A DNA stretch of 64,000 nt from Streptomyces griseoluteus (GTDB lineage: Bacteria; Actinomycetota; Actinomycetes; Streptomycetales; Streptomycetaceae). Location: contig JOBE01000003.1 of NCBI GenBank assembly GCA_000717735.1, forward strand, positions 62,001 through 126,000, written 5' to 3'. Position numbers and translations under genes: made by a program. Shown one piece after another: positions 37,186 through 46,596 of the stretch (position 1 is its first letter; each line of letters starts with the position of its first letter). A model generated the notes under the pieces. The model did not search any database, was not told the DNA's origin, and was given only the letters and a program-made list of their open reading frames with translations.

Positions 37186-37230
37186 GCTCGGACGGCCCGC
37201 GACTCCCCCGGGGTCGCGGGCCGTCCGAGC
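37186..37230. terminator. Bidirectional hairpin terminator
   Basis: Perfect 18-bp stem GCTCGGACGGCCCGCGAC / GTCGCGGGCCGTCCGAGC with a nine-base loop, between the convergent membrane-protein gene and thiC. Confidence 0.92.
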
Positions 37231-37241
37231 GCCGGTGGAGG

Positions 37242-39150
<1,909 letters not shown>

Positions 39151-39228
39151 TGCAAAGGTGCCACCACGCTAGCGTCATCCCTGGCGTGCTGAACAGTGGG
39201 CCCCCGCCGTTCTTGCGATGATCGGTCG

Positions 39229-40587
39229 GTGACTTCCCCCCAGCAGACTCCCGAGCCGCACGGCCACGACCACGGTCCAGGCCCCTCCCACGGCCACGCC
39301 CAGGGGCACGGCCACAGCCACAACCACGGTCCTGCCGCCCCGGTGTCCCGGCATCTGCGCAAGGTCATCGCCGCGGTCCTGATCCCCTTCGCCGCGGCCG
39401 TCGTGGTCGGGCTCGTGGTGCTGTGGCCCGGCGGCGCCCCGCCACACGAGCGAACCGGGGTCGGCTTCGACCGGCAGACCGAGCAGGGCAAGGTCGTCGC
39501 CGTCGAGCAGGTCGACTGCGCGGACGTGAACGCCGCGCAGGTCCCGCCGACCGGGGACACCTCCACCCCTCAGGGGCGCGAGGCGGTCAACGCCCAGCAG
39601 GGGCAGTGCGAGAAGGCGACCATCGAGGTCACCAGCGGCCCGGAGAAGGGGCGCAGGTTCACCGAGATCGTGCAGCCCGACGCACCGCGCCAACTGGACG
39701 AGGGCCAGAAGGTGGTGGTCGCGTACGCCCCCGACGCGCCGCGCGACCTCCAGTACTCGGTGACCGACGTGAACCGCAAGATCCCGCTGGCGGTGCTCGC
39801 CGGGATCTTCGCCCTCGTCGTGGTGCTCGTCGGCCGGATGCGGGGCGTGATGGCGCTGATCGCCCTCGTCGCGAGCTTCCTCGTGCTCACGTTCTTCATC
39901 CTGCCCGCGATCCTGCAGGGGTCGAATCCGCTGGTCGTGGCGATCGTCGGGTCGAGCGCGATCATGCTGATCGCGCTCTACATGTGCCATGGCCTCTCGG
40001 CGCGCACCTCGGTGGCGGTGCTGGGGACGCTGATCTCCCTGCTGCTGATCGGACTGCTCGGCTCGGTCTTCATCGGCTGGGCGTCGCTGAGCGGCAACAC
40101 CGACGACAACACCGGCCTGATCCACGGCCTGTACCCGAGCATCGACATGTCCGGCCTGCTCCTGGCCGGAATCATCATCGGTTCGCTCGGTGTGCTCGAC
40201 GACGTGACGGTCACCCAGACCTCAGCGGTCTGGGAGCTGCACCAGGCCGATCCGGGCATGGGGCCGCGCGCGCTCTACCGGGCCGCCATCCGCATCGGAC
40301 GCGACCACATCGCCTCGGTCGTGAACACCCTGGTGCTCGCCTACGCGGGCGCCGCCCTCCCGCTGCTGCTGCTCTTCTCGATCGCTCAGAGCAGCATGGG
40401 GACGGTGGCCAACAGCGAGCTGGTCGCCGAGGAGATCGTGCGGACCCTGGTCGGGTCGATCGGTCTGGTCGCCTCCGTGCCGGTCACCACGGCACTCGCG
40501 GCGCTGGTGGTCTCCGCGGACCGGCCGGCGGCCGAAGGGCAGCGGCCCGCGACGGTACGGGGCGGGCGTCGGCGCCGCGCCAAGTGA
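39229..40587 (+). CDS. YibE/F family membrane protein with His-rich N-terminus
   Basis: A 452-residue multi-spanning protein of the YibE/F family, whose function is not known. Residues 9-37 are rich in His, Gly and Pro (PHGHDHGPGPSHGHAQGHGH and beyond), a typical metal-binding stretch on the cytoplasmic side. One helix (about 45-66) precedes an extracytoplasmic beta domain, then about seven helices (LAGIFALVVVLVGRMRGVMA onward). The signature GVLDDVTVTQTSAVWELH is well preserved. The GTG at 39229 is the start. Confidence 0.88.
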   Translation: MTSPQQTPEPHGHDHGPGPSHGHAQGHGHSHNHGPAAPVSRHLRKVIAAVLIPFAAAVVVGLVVLWPGGAPPHERTGVGFDRQTEQGKVVAVEQVDCADVNAAQVPPTGDTSTPQGREAVNAQQGQCEKATIEVTSGPEKGRRFTEIVQPDAPRQLDEGQKVVVAYAPDAPRDLQYSVTDVNRKIPLAVLAGIFALVVVLVGRMRGVMALIALVASFLVLTFFILPAILQGSNPLVVAIVGSSAIMLIALYMCHGLSARTSVAVLGTLISLLLIGLLGSVFIGWASLSGNTDDNTGLIHGLYPSIDMSGLLLAGIIIGSLGVLDDVTVTQTSAVWELHQADPGMGPRALYRAAIRIGRDHIASVVNTLVLAYAGAALPLLLLFSIAQSSMGTVANSELVAEEIVRTLVGSIGLVASVPVTTALAALVVSADRPAAEGQRPATVRGGRRRRAK

Positions 40588-40590
40588 CGT

Positions 40591-40619
40591 GCGGGCCCGG
40601 TGAGTCAGGCCGGGCCCGC
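40591..40619. terminator. Bidirectional hairpin terminator
   Basis: 10-bp stem GCGGGCCCGG / CCGGGCCCGC with a nine-base loop between YibE/F and ssgA; it overlaps the ssgA stop. Confidence 0.8.
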
Positions 40620-41045
40620 GTTCTCCTCGGCCAGAATCCGGCCCAGCGCGGCCTCCAGGTGGTCTTCGAAGTCGCCGAGTGTCCGTTCCTGACCGAGCGG
40701 GACCAGCTTGTCCGTGCGGTCGAGGAAGGCGACCAGCGGCGGTGCGCTCGCCCGGAAGAGGGCGCGGTCGCCGCCGACCTGGAGTCGGATGGAGACGTCC
40801 GAGAGTCCCTCGGGCTCGGTCGGGGCGATGTGCACATCGCCGTCGCCGCTCGGCCGGTTGATCCCGTCGAGCAGCAGCTCCCTTCCGAACGCCCAGGTGA
40901 CGGGCGCGTCTCCGGGGAGGTGGAAGGTCATCCGCACCGCGTAGGGATCCCGTGACTCATATCGCAGTTCGACCGGGATCCTGAAGGAGAGCTCCTCGGA
41001 GACGAGGAAGCTCATCAGGACTTCGGCCTGAACGGACTCTCGCAT
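40605..41045 (-). CDS. ssgA: Sporulation-specific cell division activator SsgA
   Basis: A 146-residue SALP-family protein that activates sporulation-specific septation in Streptomyces. The sequence MRESVQAEVLMSFLVSEELS, followed by FRIPVELRYESRDPYAVRMT, TFHLPGDAPVTWAFGRELLL and PLVAFLDRTDKLVPLGQE, matches SsgA closely, and its IclR-type activator ssgR lies immediately upstream, as in S. coelicolor. Start at the ATG at 41045; a second in-frame Met at residue 11 is an alternative. A near-perfect 20-base inverted repeat lies in the leader. Confidence 0.95.
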   Translation of the reverse strand: MRESVQAEVLMSFLVSEELSFRIPVELRYESRDPYAVRMTFHLPGDAPVTWAFGRELLLDGINRPSGDGDVHIAPTEPEGLSDVSIRLQVGGDRALFRASAPPLVAFLDRTDKLVPLGQERTLGDFEDHLEAALGRILAEENAGPA

Positions 41046-41068
41046 CGTGTACCCCGCAGTAGATGAAG

Positions 41069-41088
41069 CAGTTGTGTGAACACAGCTG
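41069..41088. promoter_or_regulatory. Inverted repeat in the ssgA leader
   Basis: CAGTTGTGT-GA-ACACAGCTG, a 9-bp dyad with one G-T type mismatch, 24 bases upstream of the ssgA ATG. Operator (for example for SsgR) or leader hairpin; function inferred only. Confidence 0.45.
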
Positions 41089-41183
41089 CTGAAAGCTGTG
41101 ACCGAAACGGCCAGGAATGATCCCCCGTGGCCCTCTTGACGCAATCGTGCTGTAAGCGCTAGCAGATCACAAGGAGTGATTTT

Positions 41184-41954
41184 TCAGATACTGATAGAGA
41201 AAGCGAGCGAACTGAAGAGCCTTCCGATCTCTGTACGTAGTCGCTCGACTGCCGGGAGCAACCGTTCTTCCTGATGGAGGGGGAGGGAAATGGCCATCGC
41301 ACCCACTGCCGAGCCTGCGGTGATGGGGATCGCGGCACAGACCGTGCCGAGCGCATATTCCTGACGCTCCACCAGGGGTTCCATTCGCCCCAAACCGTCC
41401 AAACGCTCCAAAAGCAGACGGCGATTACGCACGGTGAACGGCGTGATGGCTTCCACCGGATGACGGTCGAGGTGGTCTTGACGGGATTTCGGATCGAGTT
41501 GACTCAGCAGACACTGCCCGATCGCGTGGGCGTGGGCGGTCTGCCGGAAGTCGGCCCATTCCTCCACGGCGGGGGCGGAAGGGGTGTCGGCGACGGCGAC
41601 GAGCTCGATCTCCCCCTCGCGGTAGAGGGCGAAGTACACCGGCACACCGATCTCGTCCCGCCAGCGGGCAAGGGAGTCTTCGATCTTGATGCGACGATTC
41701 TGCACAGCTTCGCCGCCGGCCAGTCGGACGGCGGCTTCACCCAGCACGAACACACCCTTCTCACGGCGCAGATAGCCCTCGTGCGTCAGGGTGCGGAGCA
41801 GGTGGTACGTGGTGGGCAGCGGGAGGCCCGTCTCACGGGCGAGCTGTTTGGCAGGAGCGCCGTCCGCATGGGAGGACACGGCCTCCAGGAGTCTCAGCGC
41901 CCGCTGCACCGAGCCGATCAGGGTAGGCGCAGCCGTCTGCGTAGCCGTGGCCAA
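41184..41954 (-). CDS. ssgR: IclR-family activator SsgR
   Basis: A 256-residue IclR-type regulator. The HTH is SVQRALRLLEAVSSHADGAP and AKQLARETGLPLPTTYHLLR, followed by the wing LTHEGYLRREKGVFVLGEAA. The effector domain contains HAHAIGQCLLSQL and EYALGTVCAAIPI, typical of IclR. In S. coelicolor SsgR is the dedicated activator of ssgA, and it lies 138 bases upstream of ssgA here, in the same direction. The start is a rare TTG at 41954 preceded by GGGGGTGA. I see no TTA (bldA) codon in the gene. Confidence 0.94.
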   Translation of the reverse strand: MATATQTAAPTLIGSVQRALRLLEAVSSHADGAPAKQLARETGLPLPTTYHLLRTLTHEGYLRREKGVFVLGEAAVRLAGGEAVQNRRIKIEDSLARWRDEIGVPVYFALYREGEIELVAVADTPSAPAVEEWADFRQTAHAHAIGQCLLSQLDPKSRQDHLDRHPVEAITPFTVRNRRLLLERLDGLGRMEPLVERQEYALGTVCAAIPITAGSAVGAMAISLPLHQEERLLPAVERLRTEIGRLFSSLAFSISI

Positions 41955-42191
41955 AGGTCACCCCCAGGCGTGACAACGGATGCACTGCACCCGCCCGCGG
42001 GGGCCGCCCCCGCGCGCCCGCCGGGCCTGGGAAACCGCTGGTCAGTACGGAGGTCTACGCCTGTAGTCCCCAACGCGGCGGAGAGATTCCACTCTAGTGG
42101 CAGCTCCAGGGGGCGTGTCCTGATTAGCCGGGCGCGTTCCCCCGGGCGGGCTAATAGCCTCCATCGGCTTCATACCGATCAGTAGCTTGTG

Positions 42192-42410
42192 CTACCACTC
42201 CTCACGAGAACGGTCGGAGGAGCTGAACTTCCGCACGACGTAGATCAGTCCGGCGACGAGGGCCACGAAGAGCAGCACCTTGAAGAGCAGCCCGACCACG
42301 AAGGCCAGGACGCTGGTGATCAGTCCGCCGAAGACGAGCAGGGCGAGCGCCGGTATGGCGACCCACTTCACCCACCAGGGCATCCCCGTGAGAATCTCCC
42401 GTACGGCCAT
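42192..42410 (-). CDS. Small membrane protein, DUF5326 family
   Basis: A 72-residue protein beginning MAVREILTGMPWWVKWVAIP, with two adjacent membrane helices (about 14-34 and 36-60) and a basic/Ser C-terminus (KFSSSDRSREEW). It matches what I know of DUF5326 in Streptomyces. Function unknown. The 237-base spacer between its 3' side and ssgR holds no gene I can see. Confidence 0.72.
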   Translation of the reverse strand: MAVREILTGMPWWVKWVAIPALALLVFGGLITSVLAFVVGLLFKVLLFVALVAGLIYVVRKFSSSDRSREEW

Positions 42411-42525
42411 CGTCCCTACCTCGCTCTCGAAGATCCGTTCCGCGCACTCCGCGCCGAACAACTTCAAGGCTAGGGGCCCGAAGAGGCCCACAGGGGTCCC
42501 ACGGCCCCCGCTCTCCCCTGATCCG

Positions 42526-42540
42526 ACCCCTAGGGGGTCC
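42526..42540 (-). terminator. Short hairpin after the cupin gene
   Basis: GACCCC-TAG-GGGGTC stem of 6 bp, 26 bases beyond the cupin stop on the minus strand. Modest strength. Confidence 0.45.
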
Positions 42541-42565
42541 GCGCAGATCAGGCCGCCCGCGGCGC

Positions 42566-42883
42566 TCAGCTCTCCGGCGGCGAGAAGACCACCATCACCC
42601 GCAGGTCCTCGCTGATGTGGTGGAACTTGTGCTCCACCCCGGCCGGCACATAGACGACGCTGCCGCGCGCCACCTGCGTCGTCTCCGTCCCGACCGTGAT
42701 CGCCGCCCGGCCGCTCACCACGAAGTACACCTCGTCCTGGCGGTGCGGCTGCTGCGGGTCGAGCTCCCCCGCGTCCAGCGCGTACAGGCCCACCGACATG
42801 TTCCGCTCCCGCAGGAACTGGAGGTACGCGCCCTTGTTCGCGGCGCGCTCCGCCTCGAGTTCGTCCAGTCGGAATGCCTTCAT
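42566..42883 (-). CDS. Cupin domain protein
   Basis: A 105-residue single-domain cupin. Motif 1 is PHRQDEVYFVVSGRAAITVG (His, Glu of the metal site) and motif 2 is GSVVYVPAGVEHKFHHIS with the last His. The N-terminus (MKAFRLDELEAERAANKGAY) is helical. No substrate can be assigned. It is divergent from the holin-like gene at 42934, with only 50 bases between them. Confidence 0.85.
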   Translation of the reverse strand: MKAFRLDELEAERAANKGAYLQFLRERNMSVGLYALDAGELDPQQPHRQDEVYFVVSGRAAITVGTETTQVARGSVVYVPAGVEHKFHHISEDLRVMVVFSPPES

Positions 42884-42933
42884 CGCCCGTCCGCCCCTGC
42901 CTCGGCCCGATCATGTCTGCCACGATCAGACAC

Positions 42934-43310
42934 ATGATGAATTTCGTAGTCAAGACGCTCGCCAACGCGGGCGCCCTGGGAGTCGCCGTCTGGTTGCTCC
43001 AGGACATCACCCTGACCGGTGACAGCACCGGCAAGAAGATCCTGACCCTCATTCTCGTCGCCCTGGTCTTCGGGCTCGTGAACTTCCTTGTGAAGCCGAT
43101 CGTCAAGCTGCTGACGCTCCGCTCTTCATCCTGACGCTCGGTCTGATCACCCTCGTGATCAACGCCCTGATGCTGCTCCTCACGTCCTGGCTGGCCGAGC
43201 AGTTCGAGCTCAGCTTCCACGTGGAGGGCTTCTGGACCGCCGTCCTGGGTGGCCTGATCATCTCCGTCGTGTCGTGGGCCCTGAACGTCGTGCTCCCCGA
43301 CAACGACTGA
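42934..43310 (+). pseudogene. Phage holin family (YvlD-like) membrane protein, frameshifted
   Basis: The reading frame starts MMNFVVKTLANAGALGVAVW and runs as a four-helix small membrane protein to FLVKPIVKLLTL, then breaks: the DNA reads CTGACGCTCCGCTCTTC where the family needs CTG ACG CTC CCG CTC TTC (Leu-Thr-Leu-Pro-Leu-Phe). After adding one C at about 43119 the frame continues FILTLGLITLVINALMLLLT and ends VVLPDND at 43310, giving a normal 125-residue protein. The shift therefore removes the second half (stop at 43134). It is either a true inactivating deletion in a CCC run or a sequencing error. The family name comes from Pfam Phage_holin_4_2; these are housekeeping proteins, not phage genes. 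Confidence 0.85.
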
Positions 43311-43319
43311 GTGGGGACC

Positions 43320-43811
43320 ATGACCTACCGCGTCTGCTTCGTCTGCACGGGCAACATCTGCCGCTCGCCGATGGCCGAGCACGTCTTCCGCAGCCAGCTG
43401 GAGGACGCCGGCCTAGGCGCGGCGGTGGAGGTCGACAGCGCCGGCACCGGCGGCTGGCACGAGGGCGACGGCGCCGACCCGCGCACCATCGCCGTCCTCG
43501 ACGAGAACGGCTACACCTCCACGCACGTCGCCCGCCGGTTCCGGGCCTCCTGGTTCTCCGACCTCGACCTGGTGATCGCACTGGACGAAGGGCATCTGCG
43601 GGAGCTGCGCGAGCTCGCCCGCACGCCCGAGGAGGCGGCGCGGATACGGCTGCTGCGCTCCTACGACCCCGCCGCCGGGGACCGACTCGACGTCCCCGAC
43701 CCTTATTACGGGGACCGCGAGGGATTCGACGAGTGCCTGGAGATGGTGAAGGCCGCGGGCGAGGGACTGCTCGCGGCCGTACGTCTTGAGATCGAGGAGC
43801 GGACACCGTGA
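43320..43811 (+). CDS. Low-molecular-weight protein tyrosine phosphatase
   Basis: A 163-residue phosphatase. The N-terminal P-loop CTGNICRSP is the Cys-x5-Arg-Ser signature, and the general-acid Asp is in VPDPYYGD. I use the ATG at 43320 (MTYRVCFVC); an in-frame GTG at 43311 would overlap no ribosome site. In Streptomyces such enzymes (PtpA) act in secondary-metabolism signalling. Its stop overlaps the next gene's GTG by four bases, coupling the two. Confidence 0.93.
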   Translation: MTYRVCFVCTGNICRSPMAEHVFRSQLEDAGLGAAVEVDSAGTGGWHEGDGADPRTIAVLDENGYTSTHVARRFRASWFSDLDLVIALDEGHLRELRELARTPEEAARIRLLRSYDPAAGDRLDVPDPYYGDREGFDECLEMVKAAGEGLLAAVRLEIEERTP

Positions 43812-44947
43812 CCGACGAGTCATACGGCGACGGCACGCGCGCCGTACGGGCGGGGCTGCCCGAACCCGTGAAGTACGAGCCGACCCTGCCGGGGCCGGTC
43901 TTCGCCGCGCACTTCCACCTGCCGGGCGAACCGACGGGCCCGTACACGTACGGCCGCGACGAGAACCCCACCTGGACCCATCTGGAACGGGCCATCGGCG
44001 AGCTGGAGGCGCCGGGGGAGCAGGACGTCGAGACACTGGTCTTCGCCTCGGGCATGGCCGCGATCTCCGCCGTCCTCCTCTCCCAGCTGAAGGCCGGCGA
44101 CGCGGTGGTGCTGCCCACCGACGGCTACCAGGCCCTGCCCCTGCTCCACGAGCAGCTGCGGGCGTACGGCATCGAGGTCCGCACCGCGCCGACCGCCGAC
44201 GACGGCCAGCTCGCCGTCCTCGACGGGGCCCGTCTCCTGTGGATCGAGACCCCGTCCAACCCCGGGCTCGACGTCTGCGACATCCGGCGCCTGGTGCGCG
44301 AGGCGCATGCGGCGGGAGCTCTCGTTGCCGTCGACAACACCCTCTCCACCCCGCTCGGCCAGCGCCCCCTCGAGCTGGGCGCGGACTTCTCCGTCGCCAG
44401 CGACACCAAGGGCATGACCGGGCACGGGGACATCCTGCTCGGCCACGTCAGCTGCCGCGATCCCCAGCGGGCCGCGGAGGTACGGCGCTGGCGCAAGGTC
44501 GTCGGGGCCATCCCGGGGCCCATGGAGGCGTGGCTCGCCCACCGTTCGCTCGCCACGCTCCAGCTGCGCATCGACCGGCAGTGCTCCACCGCCCTCACGC
44601 TCGCGCGGACGCTCGCCGGGCGCGCGGACGTGACCGGGCTGCGCTATCCGGGGCTGCCCGACGACCCCTCGCACACGGTAGCCGCCCGGCAGATGCGGCG
44701 CTTCGGGCCCGTGGTCTCCTTCGAACTGGCGGACCGGAAGCGGGCCGAGCGGTTCCTGGAAGAGCTGCGGCTCGTGGACGACGCCACCAGTTTCGGCGGC
44801 GTGCGCTCCACGGCGGAGCGGCGTGGGCGCTGGGGCGGGGACGCTGTCGCCGAGGGATTCATCCGGTTCTCGGTCGGCGCCGAGGATCCGGAGGACCTGA
44901 TCGCCGACGTGCTGCGGGCCCTCGACCAGGCCGGATCCGCCGGCTGA
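43808..44947 (+). CDS. Cystathionine gamma-lyase / synthase family PLP enzyme
   Basis: A 379-residue Cys/Met-metabolism PLP enzyme. The fold motifs include YTYGRDENPTWTHLERAIGE, the cofactor-stacking FASGMAAISAVLL, SNPGLDV, and the Schiff-base Lys in VASDTKGMTGHGD (normally SxTKY/FxxGHxD). The active-site Tyr that usually follows Lys is replaced by Gly, so reaction specificity is uncertain. GTG start at 43808. Strong hairpin after the gene at 44980. Confidence 0.88.
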   Translation: MTDESYGDGTRAVRAGLPEPVKYEPTLPGPVFAAHFHLPGEPTGPYTYGRDENPTWTHLERAIGELEAPGEQDVETLVFASGMAAISAVLLSQLKAGDAVVLPTDGYQALPLLHEQLRAYGIEVRTAPTADDGQLAVLDGARLLWIETPSNPGLDVCDIRRLVREAHAAGALVAVDNTLSTPLGQRPLELGADFSVASDTKGMTGHGDILLGHVSCRDPQRAAEVRRWRKVVGAIPGPMEAWLAHRSLATLQLRIDRQCSTALTLARTLAGRADVTGLRYPGLPDDPSHTVAARQMRRFGPVVSFELADRKRAERFLEELRLVDDATSFGGVRSTAERRGRWGGDAVAEGFIRFSVGAEDPEDLIADVLRALDQAGSAG

Positions 44948-44979
44948 TACCGGTGCCGCCGGCCGCGTGTACGCGGAAA

Positions 44980-45020
44980 GGGGCGCTCCGAGCCTCCCCC
45001 CTCGTGGCTCGGAGCGCCCC
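44980..45020 (+). terminator. Hairpin terminator
   Basis: Perfect 15-bp stem GGGGCGCTCCGAGCC / GGCTCGGAGCGCCCC with an 11-base loop, 33 bases after the cystathionine lyase stop. Confidence 0.88.
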
Positions 45021-45071
45021 GGTTCCACGCGCGGAGACCGCCTGAACAAGGCTAGTTGACCGAGCGTCAGT

Positions 45072-45120
45072 GTCCAATCACAGTAGCGACAGCGACCTAT
45101 CGACTTATTTATAGTTGGAC
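45072..45120. promoter_or_regulatory. Probable autoregulatory region of the lysR gene
   Basis: GTCCAA (45072-45077) and TTGGAC (45115-45120) form inverted half-sites 37 bases apart around a locally A/T-rich stretch (CGACTTATTTATAG), in the region 65-113 bases before the lysR start. The sequence is unlike the surrounding G+C and is plausible as a regulator site; no consensus is known to me. Confidence 0.35.
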
Positions 45121-45184
45121 GGTCCTGAGGCGCAGTCAGCCGAGCGCCTGAGCCGGACGGCCGCACGGCAGGGAGGGGGCGGGC

Positions 45185-46081
45185 ATGGATCTTGCCCTGC
45201 TGCGCACGTTCGTCACGGTGCACCGGGCCGGCTCCTTCACCCGCGCCGCCGCGCTCCTCGGCCTCTCCCAGCCAGCCGTCACCAGCCAGATCCGGACCCT
45301 CGAACGACAACTCGGGCGTCCCCTCTTCCTCAGACAGGCCCGCGGGGTCACCCCGACGAGCATCGGCGACGAGCTCGCCCACCGAGCCGCTCCCCATCTG
45401 GACGCCCTCGTCGAGATCGCCGAGACCGGCCTCGACGAGGAGAGCGGTCTCCGTACGCTCCATGTCGCCGGGCCCCCGGAGTTCACCGCTCTCCGCGTCC
45501 TGCCGGCCCTGACCCCCCTGGTCGGCCAGGGGCTCTCCGTACGGGCGTCGTTCCTCGGCAACACGGAGGAGATCCTCGACGGCCTCGCCGCGGGCCACCA
45601 CGATCTGGCCGTCGCCACCGCCCGTCCCCGAGGCGGTCTGCTCGTCGCCACCCCGCTCTGCGACGAGGAACACGTCCTGGTCGCGGCGCCGCGCTGGGCG
45701 GCCCGGCTCTCCCCCGAGGTCCTCCTCCACAAGGGCGCGGTGGTCCTCGAGCAGCTTCCGGTGGTCGAGGTGCACGAGTCGCTGCCGTTCGTCGCCCGCT
45801 ACTGGGCGAGCGTCTTCGAGACCAAGCCGGCGGTCGCCGCCACGGTGATCGCCCCCGACCTGCGCGCCGTACGGGAATCCGCCGCCTCCGGCGCCGGGCT
45901 CGCCGTCCTGCCCCGCTACCTCTGCGAGAAGGCCCTCGCCCAGGGCCGGCTCGTGGCACTGCTCGACCCGCCGGTCCCTCCGCTGCGGACCTACTTCCTG
46001 GTCGTACGCACCGGCACGCTGGCGCTGTCGCCCATCGCGCGGGCTCACGAGGAACTGCTGCGGGCCGCCGCGGCCTGGTGA
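45185..46081 (+). CDS. LysR family transcriptional regulator
   Basis: A 298-residue regulator. The N-terminal HTH reads LLRTFVTVHRAGSFTRAAAL, LGLSQPAVTSQIRTLERQLG and PLFLRQARGVTPT, standard LysR. The effector-binding domain (about 90-298) includes LTVAGPPEF-like and VIAPDLRAVRESAASGAGLAV stretches. Ligand and target are unknown. No divergent partner gene is present, since the upstream gene faces the same way. The ATG at 45185 follows GGGAGGGGG. Confidence 0.92.
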   Translation: MDLALLRTFVTVHRAGSFTRAAALLGLSQPAVTSQIRTLERQLGRPLFLRQARGVTPTSIGDELAHRAAPHLDALVEIAETGLDEESGLRTLHVAGPPEFTALRVLPALTPLVGQGLSVRASFLGNTEEILDGLAAGHHDLAVATARPRGGLLVATPLCDEEHVLVAAPRWAARLSPEVLLHKGAVVLEQLPVVEVHESLPFVARYWASVFETKPAVAATVIAPDLRAVRESAASGAGLAVLPRYLCEKALAQGRLVALLDPPVPPLRTYFLVVRTGTLALSPIARAHEELLRAAAAW

Positions 46082-46116
46082 GTTTCAGGACACCTCGGAC
46101 GGGCCATTTTCTTCCC

Positions 46117-46596
46117 ATGAACGAACGGCCCGTGATCAAACGCACCGCACGCGCCATCCTGCTCGACGGGGACGACCTCATCCTCATCAAGCGCACCAAG
46201 CCGGGGATGGATCCCTACTGGGTCACGCCCGGTGGCGGCGTGGAACCCTCCGACACCACCGTCGTCGAGGCCCTGCACCGCGAGGTGCACGAGGAACTCG
46301 GCGCCAAGATCACCGACGTGGTGCCCTGCTTCGTCGACACCGTCGAGCACATCGTCGACGGCGGGGTCTCCGGAGTGAAGGTCCAGCACTTCTTCGTGTG
46401 CCGGCTCGACTCCATGGACACCTCGCTGCGGCACGGCCCCGAGATGGACGACCCGGTCGGCGAGTACGAGATCGTCCGGGTGCCCTTCAGCCGGGTGGGG
46501 ATCGCCGCCGTGCACCTCGTCCCGCTCTCCCTGCGCCACTACCTCGACGGCAACATCGAGGGTGTCCGCGCGATGCACGCCCCCGACCTGGGCTGA
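46117..46596 (+). CDS. NUDIX hydrolase
   Basis: A 159-residue hydrolase. The Nudix box GGGVEPSDTTVVEALHREVHEELGA has all conserved Gly, Glu and Arg positions. The N-terminus MNERPVIKRTARAILLDGDD and WVTPGG fit MutT-like enzymes. The substrate (nucleotide or nucleotide sugar) is unknown. Its last 58 bases overlap the end of the convergent globin-reductase gene. Confidence 0.92.
   Translation: MNERPVIKRTARAILLDGDDLILIKRTKPGMDPYWVTPGGGVEPSDTTVVEALHREVHEELGAKITDVVPCFVDTVEHIVDGGVSGVKVQHFFVCRLDSMDTSLRHGPEMDDPVGEYEIVRVPFSRVGIAAVHLVPLSLRHYLDGNIEGVRAMHAPDLG

Noticed and set aside
42934..43310. Prophage or lysis module suggested by the phage-holin family name
   Set aside because: The family is a common bacterial membrane protein, and no lysin, capsid, integrase or attachment site is present nearby.
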